Shown here: positions 16,378 through 24,555 of the stretch, in pieces | Layout of the letters: the number at the start of each line of letters is the position of its first letter | Position numbering within the stretch: position 1 is the stretch's first letter | Position numbers and translations under genes: made by a program | Assembly: GCF_003013405.1 (NCBI RefSeq) | Contig: NZ_PXZL01000002.1 | Span: 1-39,414 of the forward strand | Length of the DNA: 39,414 nucleotides | Origin: Brevibacillus formosus | GTDB lineage: Bacteria; Bacillota; Bacilli; Brevibacillales; Brevibacillaceae | Direction of reading: 5' to 3' | Notes under the pieces: generated by a model | What the model was told of the DNA's origin: nothing | Databases searched by the model: none | What the model saw: the letters and a program-made list of their open reading frames with translations, nothing else

Positions 16378-17220
16378 TTATTGAAGATAAAGGATTATGC
16401 CCGTTTTGTCGTCAGACTTTTTGAAGCGGATATAGCGGATGCATTCGGGATCGTTGTTTTCCAGAGCGATGAGCTCGTCTGTATAACGTTGCAGCCCTTT
16501 ATGTACGATCGGCAGCACCGTTTCTTCCCACCTTGGCTGTGCTCCACCTAAAGCTCTTGGCATGAAAAGTCCATCCGTTACCAGTACCAATGCCTTCACG
16601 CCAACTCGATTCATGCGTCCATACTCAATAAAATCCCGACAGGCAGCATCACCATTCATCACTCCGTAGCCTCCTGGTCCATTCGCCTGATAGCGGTTAT
16701 GGATCAGGATGTCCATACATCGTTCGTGCAGCTCTGTTCGGGTACACAATCCTTCGTTTATTCCTTGTTCCCACTTCGCCAAGGCGGCCTGTTCCAAATG
16801 ACTGACTTGCGTATGCGTCAGAGGTCTTACCATGTCATCATCATAAACGGCAAATATCATGCAATCTCCCAACTGCGCGTACTCGATATGGGTATCTCCT
16901 ACATGGACGACTGCGCACGCAGCTCCCCACAATGCTTCCTTTTTCTCAAGGTCGATGCCGCTATGCCGCATCTGTTCCTGAAGAGCTTCGTTTACCGTCC
17001 CCAAATAATCGTGCAAAGCTACATCCTCCGGCATTGCTTCCAGCTGCTTTTTTACGAGTTCAGCCGCGATAGCTCCGCCTGTCTGTCCTGCTGCGCTCTC
17101 ATACGGGATCAGCGATGTAATTCCGTCGATGACCGCATACACATGCTTGACCTGCTGAATCACATAGGCGTCCTCATTGCTTTTGCCGCTTCCTTTCATG
17201 GAGATGCATTCAAGTTTCAT
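16378..17220 (-). CDS. PP2C-family (PPM) protein phosphatase-like protein
   Basis: A 280-residue protein with the PPM metal-site motifs in order: SNEDAYVI near the N-terminus, AVIDGITS, GGAIAAELV, AQLGDCMIF, LVTDGLF and the final SDDKTGIIL. All key aspartates are present, so a Mn/Mg-dependent Ser/Thr phosphatase is likely. No partner kinase, membrane segment or sensor domain is visible, unlike SpoIIE, RsbP or PrpC contexts. The start at 17220 (MKLECIS) has AAAGGCGGGG upstream. The ATG seven codons earlier has no ribosome site. It is divergent from gsaB. Confidence 0.85.
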   Translation of the reverse strand: MKLECISMKGSGKSNEDAYVIQQVKHVYAVIDGITSLIPYESAAGQTGGAIAAELVKKQLEAMPEDVALHDYLGTVNEALQEQMRHSGIDLEKKEALWGAACAVVHVGDTHIEYAQLGDCMIFAVYDDDMVRPLTHTQVSHLEQAALAKWEQGINEGLCTRTELHERCMDILIHNRYQANGPGGYGVMNGDAACRDFIEYGRMNRVGVKALVLVTDGLFMPRALGGAQPRWEETVLPIVHKGLQRYTDELIALENNDPECIRYIRFKKSDDKTGIILYLQ

Positions 17221-17385
17221 GATGACCCCGCCTTTACCCATGGAGTGATTTGCTTGAAAATTGTATCATTTTTCCTTTCCTTCATCTATAGCTCTCCGTT
17301 CATATCCAGTTGTTGAATAGCTGTGGTAAGATAATGAAGGACTTTTTCCAAAAGAGGTAGTTCCAAAAGAAAAGAGGGAATATGC

Positions 17386-18672
17386 ATGAAACGTGAACGA
17401 TCCGCGCAACTGCACGAGCAAGCACTCGACGTCATTCTAGGCGGGGTAAACAGCCCTTCCCGCTCTTTCAAGGCCGTAGGCGGGGGAGCACCCGTAACGA
17501 TGGAACGTGCCCAGGGCGCGTATTTCTGGGACGTGGACGGCAATCGATATATTGACTATTTAGCAGCATATGGCCCCATCATTACTGGCCATGCACATCC
17601 ACATGTGACCAAAGCAATTTGCGAAGCCGCTGCCAACGGAACCCTGTACGGTACGCCTACTCCATGGGAAATTACCTTCGCAAACATGATCCGCGAAGCA
17701 ATCCCTTCGATGGAGCGCATTCGCTTCAACAACTCCGGTACAGAAGCAGTCATGACCTGCATTCGTGTAGCACGTGCCTATACCGGACGTGTCAAAATCA
17801 TTAAATTCGCAGGCTGCTACCACGGCCACTCTGACTTGGTGCTCGTTGCTGCCGGCTCCGGGCCATCTACCTTGGGGATTCCGGACAGTGCAGGTATTCC
17901 ACAAAGCATTGCCAGCGAAGTCATTACTGTACCTTTTAATGATATCGAAGCATTCGCAGAAGCTATGAGCAAATGGGGAAGCGAAACGGCTTGCGTCCTC
18001 GTTGAGCCGATTGTCGGCAACTTCGGTATCGTAGAACCAGAGCCTGGCTTCTTGGAAGAGGTTAATCGCATCACACACGAAGCTGGCGCACTTGTCGTCT
18101 ATGATGAAGTGATTACTGCCTTCCGCTTCTGCTATGGCGGCGCACAAAACCTCCTTGGAGTCGAGCCTGATCTGACGGCATTGGGCAAAATTATCGGTGG
18201 CGGTCTGCCAATCGGAGCTTATGGCGGTCGTCGGGAAATCATGGAGCAAGTCGCCCCACTCGGACCTGCGTATCAAGCAGGAACAATGGCTGGTAATCCT
18301 GCTTCCATCCGTGCGGGAATTGCCTGCCTGGAAGTATTAAAACAGCCGGGCGTGTACGATGAATTCGAACGACTAGGCGCTATGCTTGCGAACGGAATCA
18401 TCGAAGCAGCAAACAAACACGGCGTAACCATCCAGCTTAATCGTGTAAAAGGGGCATTGGCTGTTTACTTTACGGACGAGCCTGTTCATGATTATGATGC
18501 AGCTCAGAAAGCGAATGGAGAAATATTTGCTCGCTTCTTCCAGCTGATGCTGAATGAAGGTGTATGTCTGGCACCATCCAAATATGAAGCTTGGTTCGTG
18601 ACGACAGCTCATACAGAAGAAGACATTCAATACACCATCGCAGCTGTAGACCGCGCCTTTTCTCAGCTGTAA
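17386..18672 (+). CDS. gsaB: Glutamate-1-semialdehyde 2,1-aminomutase
   Basis: A 428-residue PLP enzyme that turns glutamate-1-semialdehyde into 5-aminolevulinate, the C5 heme pathway step. It shows VNSPSRSF, the PLP-contact block [33 protein letters not shown] and the lysine K268 in [18 protein letters not shown]. Full length for the family. It is named gsaB (hemL2) rather than hemL because it sits outside any hem operon, in the ygaD-bcp-perR neighbourhood where B. subtilis has gsaB. A second hemL copy elsewhere is expected but not visible. AGAGGGAA precedes the ATG. Confidence 0.94.
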   Translation: MKRERSAQLHEQALDVILGGVNSPSRSFKAVGGGAPVTMERAQGAYFWDVDGNRYIDYLAAYGPIITGHAHPHVTKAICEAAANGTLYGTPTPWEITFANMIREAIPSMERIRFNNSGTEAVMTCIRVARAYTGRVKIIKFAGCYHGHSDLVLVAAGSGPSTLGIPDSAGIPQSIASEVITVPFNDIEAFAEAMSKWGSETACVLVEPIVGNFGIVEPEPGFLEEVNRITHEAGALVVYDEVITAFRFCYGGAQNLLGVEPDLTALGKIIGGGLPIGAYGGRREIMEQVAPLGPAYQAGTMAGNPASIRAGIACLEVLKQPGVYDEFERLGAMLANGIIEAANKHGVTIQLNRVKGALAVYFTDEPVHDYDAAQKANGEIFARFFQLMLNEGVCLAPSKYEAWFVTTAHTEEDIQYTIAAVDRAFSQL

Positions 18673-18751
18673 ACCATTCCCACGTCCTTTCGCATCCGTC
18701 CGCGGAAATAATAAGCCTGTTGGCGATTATGTTTTCGAGGAGGATATTTCG

Positions 18752-18892
18752 GTGTCCAAAGGTGAAAAATCATATCCGCAGGCTCCTGAAAAGACGTTGG
18801 ATTCCAAAATGAGCAGTAAAATGCTCGAAGTGAAGGGCTTTCAAAACCCGCGAAAAACCGAGCATCACAAAACCCAAAATCACGACAGGTAA
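18752..18892 (+). CDS. Small hypothetical protein, 46 residues
   Basis: A GTG start at 18752 with GAGGAGGA nine bases before it opens a 46-codon frame ending in TAA. The product is hydrophilic and basic, rich in Lys, His and Gln (MSKGEKSYPQAPEKTLDSK at the start, HHKTQNHDR at the end). It has no membrane helix or cysteine, and its composition resembles small Bacillales spore-associated or nucleic-acid-binding proteins. I do not recognise the family. It lies 79 bp after gsaB. Confidence 0.6.
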   Translation: MSKGEKSYPQAPEKTLDSKMSSKMLEVKGFQNPRKTEHHKTQNHDR

Positions 18893-18899
18893 AAAAACC

Positions 18900-19074
18900 T
18901 TTATGGAGGATTGTTCAAGGAGGAGCGACCGCGTTTTAGCGGAAAGTTTTTATGCGCTCCAGAAAGTTTAAGCACTGTTGCTCGCGCGGTGATGCACGTA
19001 AGCTTTCTTACACGTAGAGTATCAAAACAGACACATTCCCACTCATGATGACAAGGAATGTGTCTGTTTTTTTC
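18900..19074 (+). ncRNA. Possible structured RNA ending in a strong terminator
   Basis: The roughly 170 bases after the 46-codon gene are rich in self-complementarity. GGAGCG...CGCTCC closes a helix around CCG/CGG. AGAAAG...CTTTCT closes another with GTAAG/CTTAC beside it. The segment ends in a strong hairpin (19024-19074, AAAACAGACACATTCC with its complement, then T7). It may be just the 3' untranslated region, an attenuator or a small RNA. No known RNA family was recognised. Confidence 0.35.
19024..19074 (+). terminator. Strong terminator upstream of the YugP-type gene
   Basis: AAAACAGACACATTCC pairs exactly with GGAATGTGTCTGTTTT, followed by a T-run. It ends the gsaB/46-codon transcript. 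Confidence 0.9.
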
Positions 19075-19242
19075 GCATGCGGCAACATTGTCAATAATGG
19101 TCAGAGATTGTACAATAAAATAGTGAAACTGTCATAGGACTTATTCGTATACATGAATATGGGACAGAATGAAGTAGTAAGGTTACATGTATGGCTTAGC
19201 AACATTTCGTTTTCATAGATTACAACGAGGAGTGAGTGTGGA

Positions 19243-19923
19243 ATGTTTTTCCATCCTATGGATTTCCTGATTCTGATTGCATTCGGACTGTCGCTCTGGG
19301 CACAGTTCCGTGTGAAAGGAACTTTTAACAAATTCGCCGAAGTTCCTACCTCCTCCGGTCTAACCGGTGCAGAGGCCGCCCGCCGCATGCTCGATGCCAA
19401 CGGCTTGACGAACGTTCCTGTTCAACATATCCCAGGTACATTGACTGACCACTACGACCCGACTGACCGTGTCGTACGCCTGTCTGATCCTGTATACTTC
19501 GGCAACTCGATTGCCTCTCTGTCCGTTGCTTGTCACGAGGTCGGCCATGCGATTCAGCACAAGGTCTCTTACCCGATGCTGGTAGCTCGCCATCGTATTT
19601 TCCCAGTAGTCAACCTGGTGTCCGGTGTGGCGCCATTGCTGCTGTTGGCAGGTTTCTTCTTTAAAATGGCTGGCCTTTTGCTCATTGGGATTATCTTCTT
19701 CTCCGGAGCAGTTGCCTTCCAGCTCGTCACACTGCCTGTCGAATTTAACGCAAGCAGCCGCGCGAAAGACCTGATGCTCAAAATGGGCTTCATCCGCAAT
19801 GAGGAAGAACGTGGCGCAAGCAAAGTACTCGGTGCAGCCGCTCTGACGTACGTAGCTGCCGCTCTGATCTCTGTTCTGGAGTTGGCGAAATACATCATGA
19901 TTTTCCGTAGCTCTGACGACTAA
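19243..19923 (+). CDS. yugP: YugP-type zinc metallopeptidase, membrane-bound
   Basis: A 226-residue protein of the Zn_peptidase_2 (YugP) family. The zincin motif HEVGH is at 98-102, with a first hydrophobic segment at the N-terminus (about 8-21) and further ones at about 120-160 and 200-218. The block DPTDRVVRLSDPVY...SIASLSVACHEVGHAIQH is typical. PVEFNASSRAK supplies the likely third metal ligand (Glu). The role is unknown; by motif it should be a membrane-associated protease. The start has GGAGTGAGTGTGGA upstream. A strong terminator follows. Confidence 0.92.
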   Translation: MFFHPMDFLILIAFGLSLWAQFRVKGTFNKFAEVPTSSGLTGAEAARRMLDANGLTNVPVQHIPGTLTDHYDPTDRVVRLSDPVYFGNSIASLSVACHEVGHAIQHKVSYPMLVARHRIFPVVNLVSGVAPLLLLAGFFFKMAGLLLIGIIFFSGAVAFQLVTLPVEFNASSRAKDLMLKMGFIRNEEERGASKVLGAAALTYVAAALISVLELAKYIMIFRSSDD

Positions 19924-19940
19924 TTTTTAATGGAAACTGC

Positions 19941-19980
19941 AAAGGTACAGCTCTCTTACACGGGAGGCTGTACCTTTTTT
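19941..19980 (+). terminator. Terminator after yugP
   Basis: AAAGGTACAGC-TC pairs with GGCTGTACCTTT around TCTTACACGG, ending in T6. Confidence 0.9.
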
Positions 19981-20019
19981 CATAAGGCTACGTTACAATA
20001 AGACGGGGGGTTTTTGCAC

Positions 20020-20835
20020 ATGCGAATTGGGATCATTGGATTAGGCAGTATGGGACAAATGCTGGTGAAATCACTCTGTAAAAGCGGTGTGATCCAGCCC
20101 GAGCATATTACCGTCTTCAATCGAACAAGAGAAAAGGCTGAACATCTGCAAGCATCACATGGCTTTCTCATAGCCGAAAGTGCGCAAGAGGTGTGCGACC
20201 AGGCAAAACTGGTCTTTCTCTGCACAAAGCCACTGGATATCCTGCCTATACTGCATGCGTTGTCTATCCCTGAAAGTGTACATATCGTTTCTGTAGCAGC
20301 AGGTGTTAGCATCGATGATTTGGAAACCGTCCATGCTGGTGCCGTAAGCAAGGTAATTCCTACCGTCACATCGCAAGAGCTGCACGGTGTATCTCTATTT
20401 ACATGCAGCAGTCGAACAAGTGTGGAGGATCGCAATGAGCTTCTCACGCTCCTGTCCTCCATCAGTCAATCACAGGAAGTATCCGAGGTCGAGATCGAAA
20501 CAGCGACGATCCTCACTAGCAGCGCCCCAGGACTGATCGCAGGGATTCTTGATTCGTTTGCGCAGGCAGCGGTTCGCAAAACACCAGAGCTTGACTTGGA
20601 TACTGCGAGAAGCATGCTGGTGGAAACGATGCTGGGAACCGCTCTTTTGCTCAAAAACGAACAGCTTAGCTTCGACCAGCTCATCGAGCGTGTTGCTACC
20701 AAAGGTGGCATTACCGAGGAAGGCTTGCGTGTTCTTGACAAGACGCTTCCTTCTGGATTTGACGAGTTGTTTGCGATGACAGAATCCAAGCACGCTGCTT
20801 TGAAAATACTTGTCCAACAACAAATAAAAGCATAA
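20020..20835 (+). CDS. ComER-like / pyrroline-5-carboxylate reductase family protein
   Basis: A 271-residue protein of the ProC family: N-terminal NAD(P) motif IGIIGLGSMGQML, then VFLCTKPLDI and VSVAAGVS. The canonical ProC C-terminal signature is only partly kept (RVATKGGITEEGLRVLDKTLP). Among Bacillales relatives it looks closest to ComER, the late-competence-locus protein of unknown reaction; a housekeeping ProC is less likely but possible. The start at 20020 is 9 nt from GGGGGG. The TTG at 20014 is too close to that site. It probably shares a transcript with the following dehydrogenase (23-bp gap). Confidence 0.8.
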   Translation: MRIGIIGLGSMGQMLVKSLCKSGVIQPEHITVFNRTREKAEHLQASHGFLIAESAQEVCDQAKLVFLCTKPLDILPILHALSIPESVHIVSVAAGVSIDDLETVHAGAVSKVIPTVTSQELHGVSLFTCSSRTSVEDRNELLTLLSSISQSQEVSEVEIETATILTSSAPGLIAGILDSFAQAAVRKTPELDLDTARSMLVETMLGTALLLKNEQLSFDQLIERVATKGGITEEGLRVLDKTLPSGFDELFAMTESKHAALKILVQQQIKA

Positions 20836-20858
20836 ATCGCGGATAGGAGAACAAGACG

Positions 20859-21710
20859 ATGATCATCGGTTGGATTGGTTTGGGAAACATGGGTATACCA
20901 ATGGCTAGCAATCTGCTGGCTGCAGGCTACGACGTACGTGTCTGGAATCGTACACCAGGCAAAGCTGCATCATTGGTCGCATTGGGTGCGAAAGTGACTG
21001 CGACTTTGTCCGAGCTGGTAGCACAAAGCGACGTTCTGTTCACCATGGTAAGCGACGATGATGCCGTAAAAGCAATCTATACGGACTCAGATGGTCTCTT
21101 GAGTCTTCCTGTGCAAGGAAAACTGGCAGTGGACATGAGTACAATTTCACCGGATACTTCCCGTTTTCTTTCCGAGCAGGCCAAACAAGCTGGGCTGCGC
21201 TTTCTTGATGCACCTGTCTCTGGTAGTGTAGGACCTGCAAAAGAAGGGAAGCTCGTGATCATGGTAGGCGGCGAGCAGGCGGATTATGAGGTAGCAAAGC
21301 CGATGCTGGACAAGCTGGGCAAAGCAGCCTTTTATTTGGGACCAAACGGCGCTGGCACATCTGCCAAGCTGGCGATCAATCTGTTGCTTGGCATTACGGT
21401 ACAAGGTGTTTCTGAGACATTGCTGTTCGCTCGCTCTCTCGGTATTGGAACAGAGCAGATGCTGGACATCATTTCCGAAAGCGCCGTGGGAACCCCGTTA
21501 ATCCGCGGAAAAGCAGCGTCGATCCTCGCTGACGACTATCCGGCTGCCTTTGCCCTGAAGCATATGGCCAAGGACCTTCGACTAGCGCATGAAGCAGGCG
21601 TTTCTACACCTTTGGCGGAATCCGTCAATGCCACCTATCGGCATGCACTGGAATCAGGATTGGGAGAGCTCGATTTGATGGCGATCCTGCGTCACCTTGA
21701 TGGAAAATAG
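20859..21710 (+). CDS. Beta-hydroxyacid dehydrogenase (3-hydroxyisobutyrate dehydrogenase family)
   Basis: A 283-residue NAD(P)-dependent enzyme. The dinucleotide fold is GWIGLGNMGIPMASNL, the substrate-binding signature is DAPVSGSVGPAKEGKL, and the catalytic lysine is in GAGTSAKLAINLLL. The C-terminal all-helical half ends KDLRLAHEAG. Substrates in the family include 3-hydroxyisobutyrate, tartronate semialdehyde, succinic semialdehyde and L-serine; none can be chosen from sequence alone. GGATAGGAG precedes the ATG. Confidence 0.9.
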   Translation: MIIGWIGLGNMGIPMASNLLAAGYDVRVWNRTPGKAASLVALGAKVTATLSELVAQSDVLFTMVSDDDAVKAIYTDSDGLLSLPVQGKLAVDMSTISPDTSRFLSEQAKQAGLRFLDAPVSGSVGPAKEGKLVIMVGGEQADYEVAKPMLDKLGKAAFYLGPNGAGTSAKLAINLLLGITVQGVSETLLFARSLGIGTEQMLDIISESAVGTPLIRGKAASILADDYPAAFALKHMAKDLRLAHEAGVSTPLAESVNATYRHALESGLGELDLMAILRHLDGK

Positions 21711-21744
21711 GTTTCCTATTTAGACTGACGCTATATAAATGAAG

Positions 21745-21796
21745 CAGCGGCTACCTAAGACCTGAAAATAACGGCTTAGACTGGCCGCTGTTTTTT
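21745..21796 (+). terminator. Terminator after the hydroxyacid dehydrogenase
   Basis: CAGCGGC pairs with GCCGCTG across a long loop with internal pairing (CTAAG/CTTAG), then T6. Confidence 0.75.
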
Positions 21797-21810
21797 CACA
21801 TCCCACACAG

Positions 21811-21860
21811 AGCATACGCCTAAGTTTGACGTATATTGCATACAAAAGGAGGCGTATGCT
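21811..21860. repeat. 10-bp perfect inverted repeat over a ribosome-binding site
   Basis: AGCATACGCC (21811-21820) is exactly matched by GGCGTATGCT (21851-21860). The right arm starts within AAAGGAGG and covers an ATG at 21854. A TTGACG hexamer lies between the arms. Very short frames (10-13 codons) start here. Nothing else was found in this intergenic stretch. Confidence 0.6.
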
Positions 21861-21917
21861 ATGCATCACCCAGATTTTCAGCCTAATCCGTGAAAGATGA
21901 CAAAGCAGCCTATCATC

Positions 21918-21962
21918 AAAAAAGCTGCCTTACCAGTAGAAAAATCTACGGATAAGACAGCC
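21918..21962 (-). terminator. Terminator of the leftward MFS gene
   Basis: Minus-strand GCTGTCTTATCCGTAGA pairs with TCTACTGGTAAGGCAGC around T5, then T6. Confidence 0.85.
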
Positions 21963-21970
21963 TGTTCGTG

Positions 21971-23194
21971 TTAATTTACGTTAACCCCACGGTCCGTCTG
22001 CTTTTTTTGCAAGCGCAACGCCAAAAGGAAAGCGATGAGCAACAATCCAGCAGATACATCATAAACAGCCCGGACTCCCTGCCATTCAGCGATAGCCCCC
22101 ATCACCAGGGCGGAAGCGCCAAAAACGAGAAAATCAATCGTCCCCTTTGCTGACATGACATAGGGCATCGCTGATTCCTCTGTCTCTTGCTGCAAAAGTG
22201 TCTGCTTGCTTACATGCACCATTTCCAAAAACGGGCCCAGCGCAAAGGAAAACAACAGTGCCACTAGCGCGTTCGTACTGCTGCCAAAACAAAAGGTAAA
22301 AAATCCGACGCCAATTGTACCGCAAATGATCCAGCGAAATAAATGGTGACGCATCCGCTCCGCATACATCAATAGTAACGCCCCACCTGCAATGGCTCCA
22401 AGCATGTAACCGGCATTGATGTAGCCCCACCATTCTTCTCCTTGTCCAAGCACATCGAGGACAAATGGCAGCATAATCGCAGCGATCCACACACCCCCGG
22501 ACAAGCCGATCACAACATCCATCACGACCAGCAGTCGAAGTACAGGTACATCGCGAATGGTTTTCCATCCAGTGAGCCAGTTTGTAGTGGCCCTAGCTGC
22601 CTGTTCTTCACGCTGCTTTTCGTTTGCCGGTGCAATGCCTTTCATCACAATCGTTGCCACTACATAGGCACCCACCGTTCCCCACAGAACAACCCCCGCT
22701 CCCAGCCAAGAAACGAGTAATCCCCCTGCGGCCCAGCCAGCAAAGTGAACAGTTTGATCCGAGGCGGCAAGCAACCCATTCGCTCGCATGAGGTCTTCTC
22801 GTCCGACCAACTGCGGCACCATAGCATTGCGCGCAGGGTTTGCCCAGCCATCCATAAAGGCGATGGCTGCTCCCAATCCGAACAACAGCCAGATCCACTC
22901 TCCCTGCTCTCCTACACCGCTGCTGACAGCTATTGAGGCTACAGCCAAAAGTATCGTCTTCATGCCTTGCGACAGAACGAGCATCCCCGTCAACGACATT
23001 CGCTGAAAAACCAGCGGAGCTAACAGGCTGCTAACAGATTGCGATACCATGATGACAACAGGTATAAACGCCGTGTACATGACAGAGCCAGTTGCAGCGT
23101 ACATGACCGAAATAAACGCGACAATATAAAATACATCCCCAAGGTTGGCCAATGTCTGACCCGCCCAGAGGCAAATAAAGCGTCGATGCCACAT
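21971..23194 (-). CDS. MFS transporter (MefA-like efflux family)
   Basis: A 407-residue membrane protein with about 12 hydrophobic segments, beginning RRFICLWAGQTLANLGDVFYIVA, typical of the MFS_3/macrolide-efflux (MefA-like) branch. A central charged loop (ANEKQREEQAARATTNW) separates the two six-helix halves. The substrate is unknown. The ATG at 23194 has AGGAGG nine bases upstream. The in-frame GTG at 23203 directly abuts it and is unlikely. A second exporter gene lies just upstream in the same direction. Confidence 0.88.
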   Translation of the reverse strand: MWHRRFICLWAGQTLANLGDVFYIVAFISVMYAATGSVMYTAFIPVVIMVSQSVSSLLAPLVFQRMSLTGMLVLSQGMKTILLAVASIAVSSGVGEQGEWIWLLFGLGAAIAFMDGWANPARNAMVPQLVGREDLMRANGLLAASDQTVHFAGWAAGGLLVSWLGAGVVLWGTVGAYVVATIVMKGIAPANEKQREEQAARATTNWLTGWKTIRDVPVLRLLVVMDVVIGLSGGVWIAAIMLPFVLDVLGQGEEWWGYINAGYMLGAIAGGALLLMYAERMRHHLFRWIICGTIGVGFFTFCFGSSTNALVALLFSFALGPFLEMVHVSKQTLLQQETEESAMPYVMSAKGTIDFLVFGASALVMGAIAEWQGVRAVYDVSAGLLLIAFLLALRLQKKQTDRGVNVN

Positions 23195-23310
23195 GAAGCG
23201 CACCCTCCTGTCGGTTCAGGACCAGCCTATGCATCCTGATGGAATATGAAGTTATTCACACCGACTCGCCATCACAATGGAGGTGCACCTCTTTTCGCAA
23301 AAATTACCTT

Positions 23311-24531
23311 TTATTCTATTCCAGAATCAGGATGCTGTACAGATTTGTTTCGGAAAAAGCTGTAGTACACCCAGCCTGCGTTAATAAACAAGAAAGCACT
23401 CGTCATGTAAAAGACTCCGCTAATGCTCACATAGCCTGCCAAAAAGCCGCCAATCATCGGTCCAAGCATGCTGCCTATACTGACAAAGCTGTTGTTATAG
23501 CCGTAAACGCGACTGACCATATGTACAGGTGTTGCTCGTCGCAGCAAAGCATTGACGGATGGAAGCAATCCTCCCAGCGACAAGCCTAGCAGAAAGCGGA
23601 GTACGACCAATTGCCATACCGTATGTACGAGACCTTGTGGAATAAAGATGATTGCAGCTGCCAAAAGCGAGAAGAAGAGCACCTTTTGCGAACCAAACCG
23701 ATCTCCTAGACGTCCCAGCTGTGGCGAGGCAAAGACGTTGGCTACCCCCATGCATGCCTGGACAATACCGGCCCACAACGCTACCTTTGCCCCTTCCGAA
23801 CCGAGCAACTGCGATATGTAAATCGGCAGCACAGGGATAATGCTAAACAACGCAAACTGGATCATTACGGTTACAAAAAAGAGCGCTGGGAGTTCTTTGG
23901 AAGAGAAGATCATCTGAAAATCTTCCCGTAGACTCGACCGTTCCTTTTTTTCAGGCGGAACAAAATTCTCTTTCACCGTAAACGTAATGACCAAGGTCGC
24001 CAGTAATAATACGCAACCGGTAATCACAAAAATCATCCGAAAGCCGATCTTCTCCGCAAGAACGCCGCCGAACAGCGGTCCCATAATGGTTCCGGCCGTA
24101 ATAAAAGACTGAAGCAACCCTGTTGCCCAGCCAATTCGTTCTTTTGGTACAGAGGATGCTACCAATGCGGTACTGGCAGGGATGATTCCCCCTACGAGTC
24201 CATTAAGCAGACGAAGGGCCAAAAGCTGCCACAGGCTTCCCGCAAAACCGGTCATTGCCATGGTAATGGACATGAAAAATCCCGAGCGCAAAATCATGAT
24301 CTTGCGCCCGTGCTTATCGGCCAAATTTCCCCAGATAGGCGAGACGAGACCCGCCGTCAAAAAGTTGGCTCCAAAAATAATCCCCGCCCAAGCCGTGACT
24401 TGATGAGGGTCTTCAATTCCGAAATCCTGCTGAATGTAAAGCGGCAAAAAAGGCATGATCATACTCATCGCCACCATGACGAAAAACAACGATCCGCAGA
24501 GCACATATAAGTTACGGCGCCATATCTCCAT
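23311..24531 (-). CDS. MFS multidrug exporter-like protein
   Basis: A 406-residue membrane protein with about 12 hydrophobic segments. MFS motif A occurs twice, as GNLADKHGRKIMI after helix 2 and GRLGDRFGSQKVL in the second half. The antiporter-type motif C lies in the GTIMGPLFGGVLAEKIGFR region. It belongs to the DHA1/TetA-like drug:proton antiporters. Specificity cannot be read. GGAGGGAA precedes the ATG. It lies 24 bp downstream of the ABC exporter ygaD, so cotranscription is likely. Confidence 0.9.
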   Translation of the reverse strand: MEIWRRNLYVLCGSLFFVMVAMSMIMPFLPLYIQQDFGIEDPHQVTAWAGIIFGANFLTAGLVSPIWGNLADKHGRKIMILRSGFFMSITMAMTGFAGSLWQLLALRLLNGLVGGIIPASTALVASSVPKERIGWATGLLQSFITAGTIMGPLFGGVLAEKIGFRMIFVITGCVLLLATLVITFTVKENFVPPEKKERSSLREDFQMIFSSKELPALFFVTVMIQFALFSIIPVLPIYISQLLGSEGAKVALWAGIVQACMGVANVFASPQLGRLGDRFGSQKVLFFSLLAAAIIFIPQGLVHTVWQLVVLRFLLGLSLGGLLPSVNALLRRATPVHMVSRVYGYNNSFVSIGSMLGPMIGGFLAGYVSISGVFYMTSAFLFINAGWVYYSFFRNKSVQHPDSGIE

Positions 24532-24555
24532 CGGATTCCCTCCAATCCCATCTGC

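Noticed and set aside
16699..17316. 205-codon plus-strand frame
   Set aside because: It lies opposite the PP2C gene, whose motifs are intact, and shows no family features or ribosome site.
17560..18276. 238-codon minus-strand frame
   Set aside because: It is a shadow of gsaB, which is complete on the plus strand.
18907..18972. 22-codon frame starting ATGGAGGATTGT
   Set aside because: It has no ribosome site ahead of it and overlaps the helices of the possible structured RNA.
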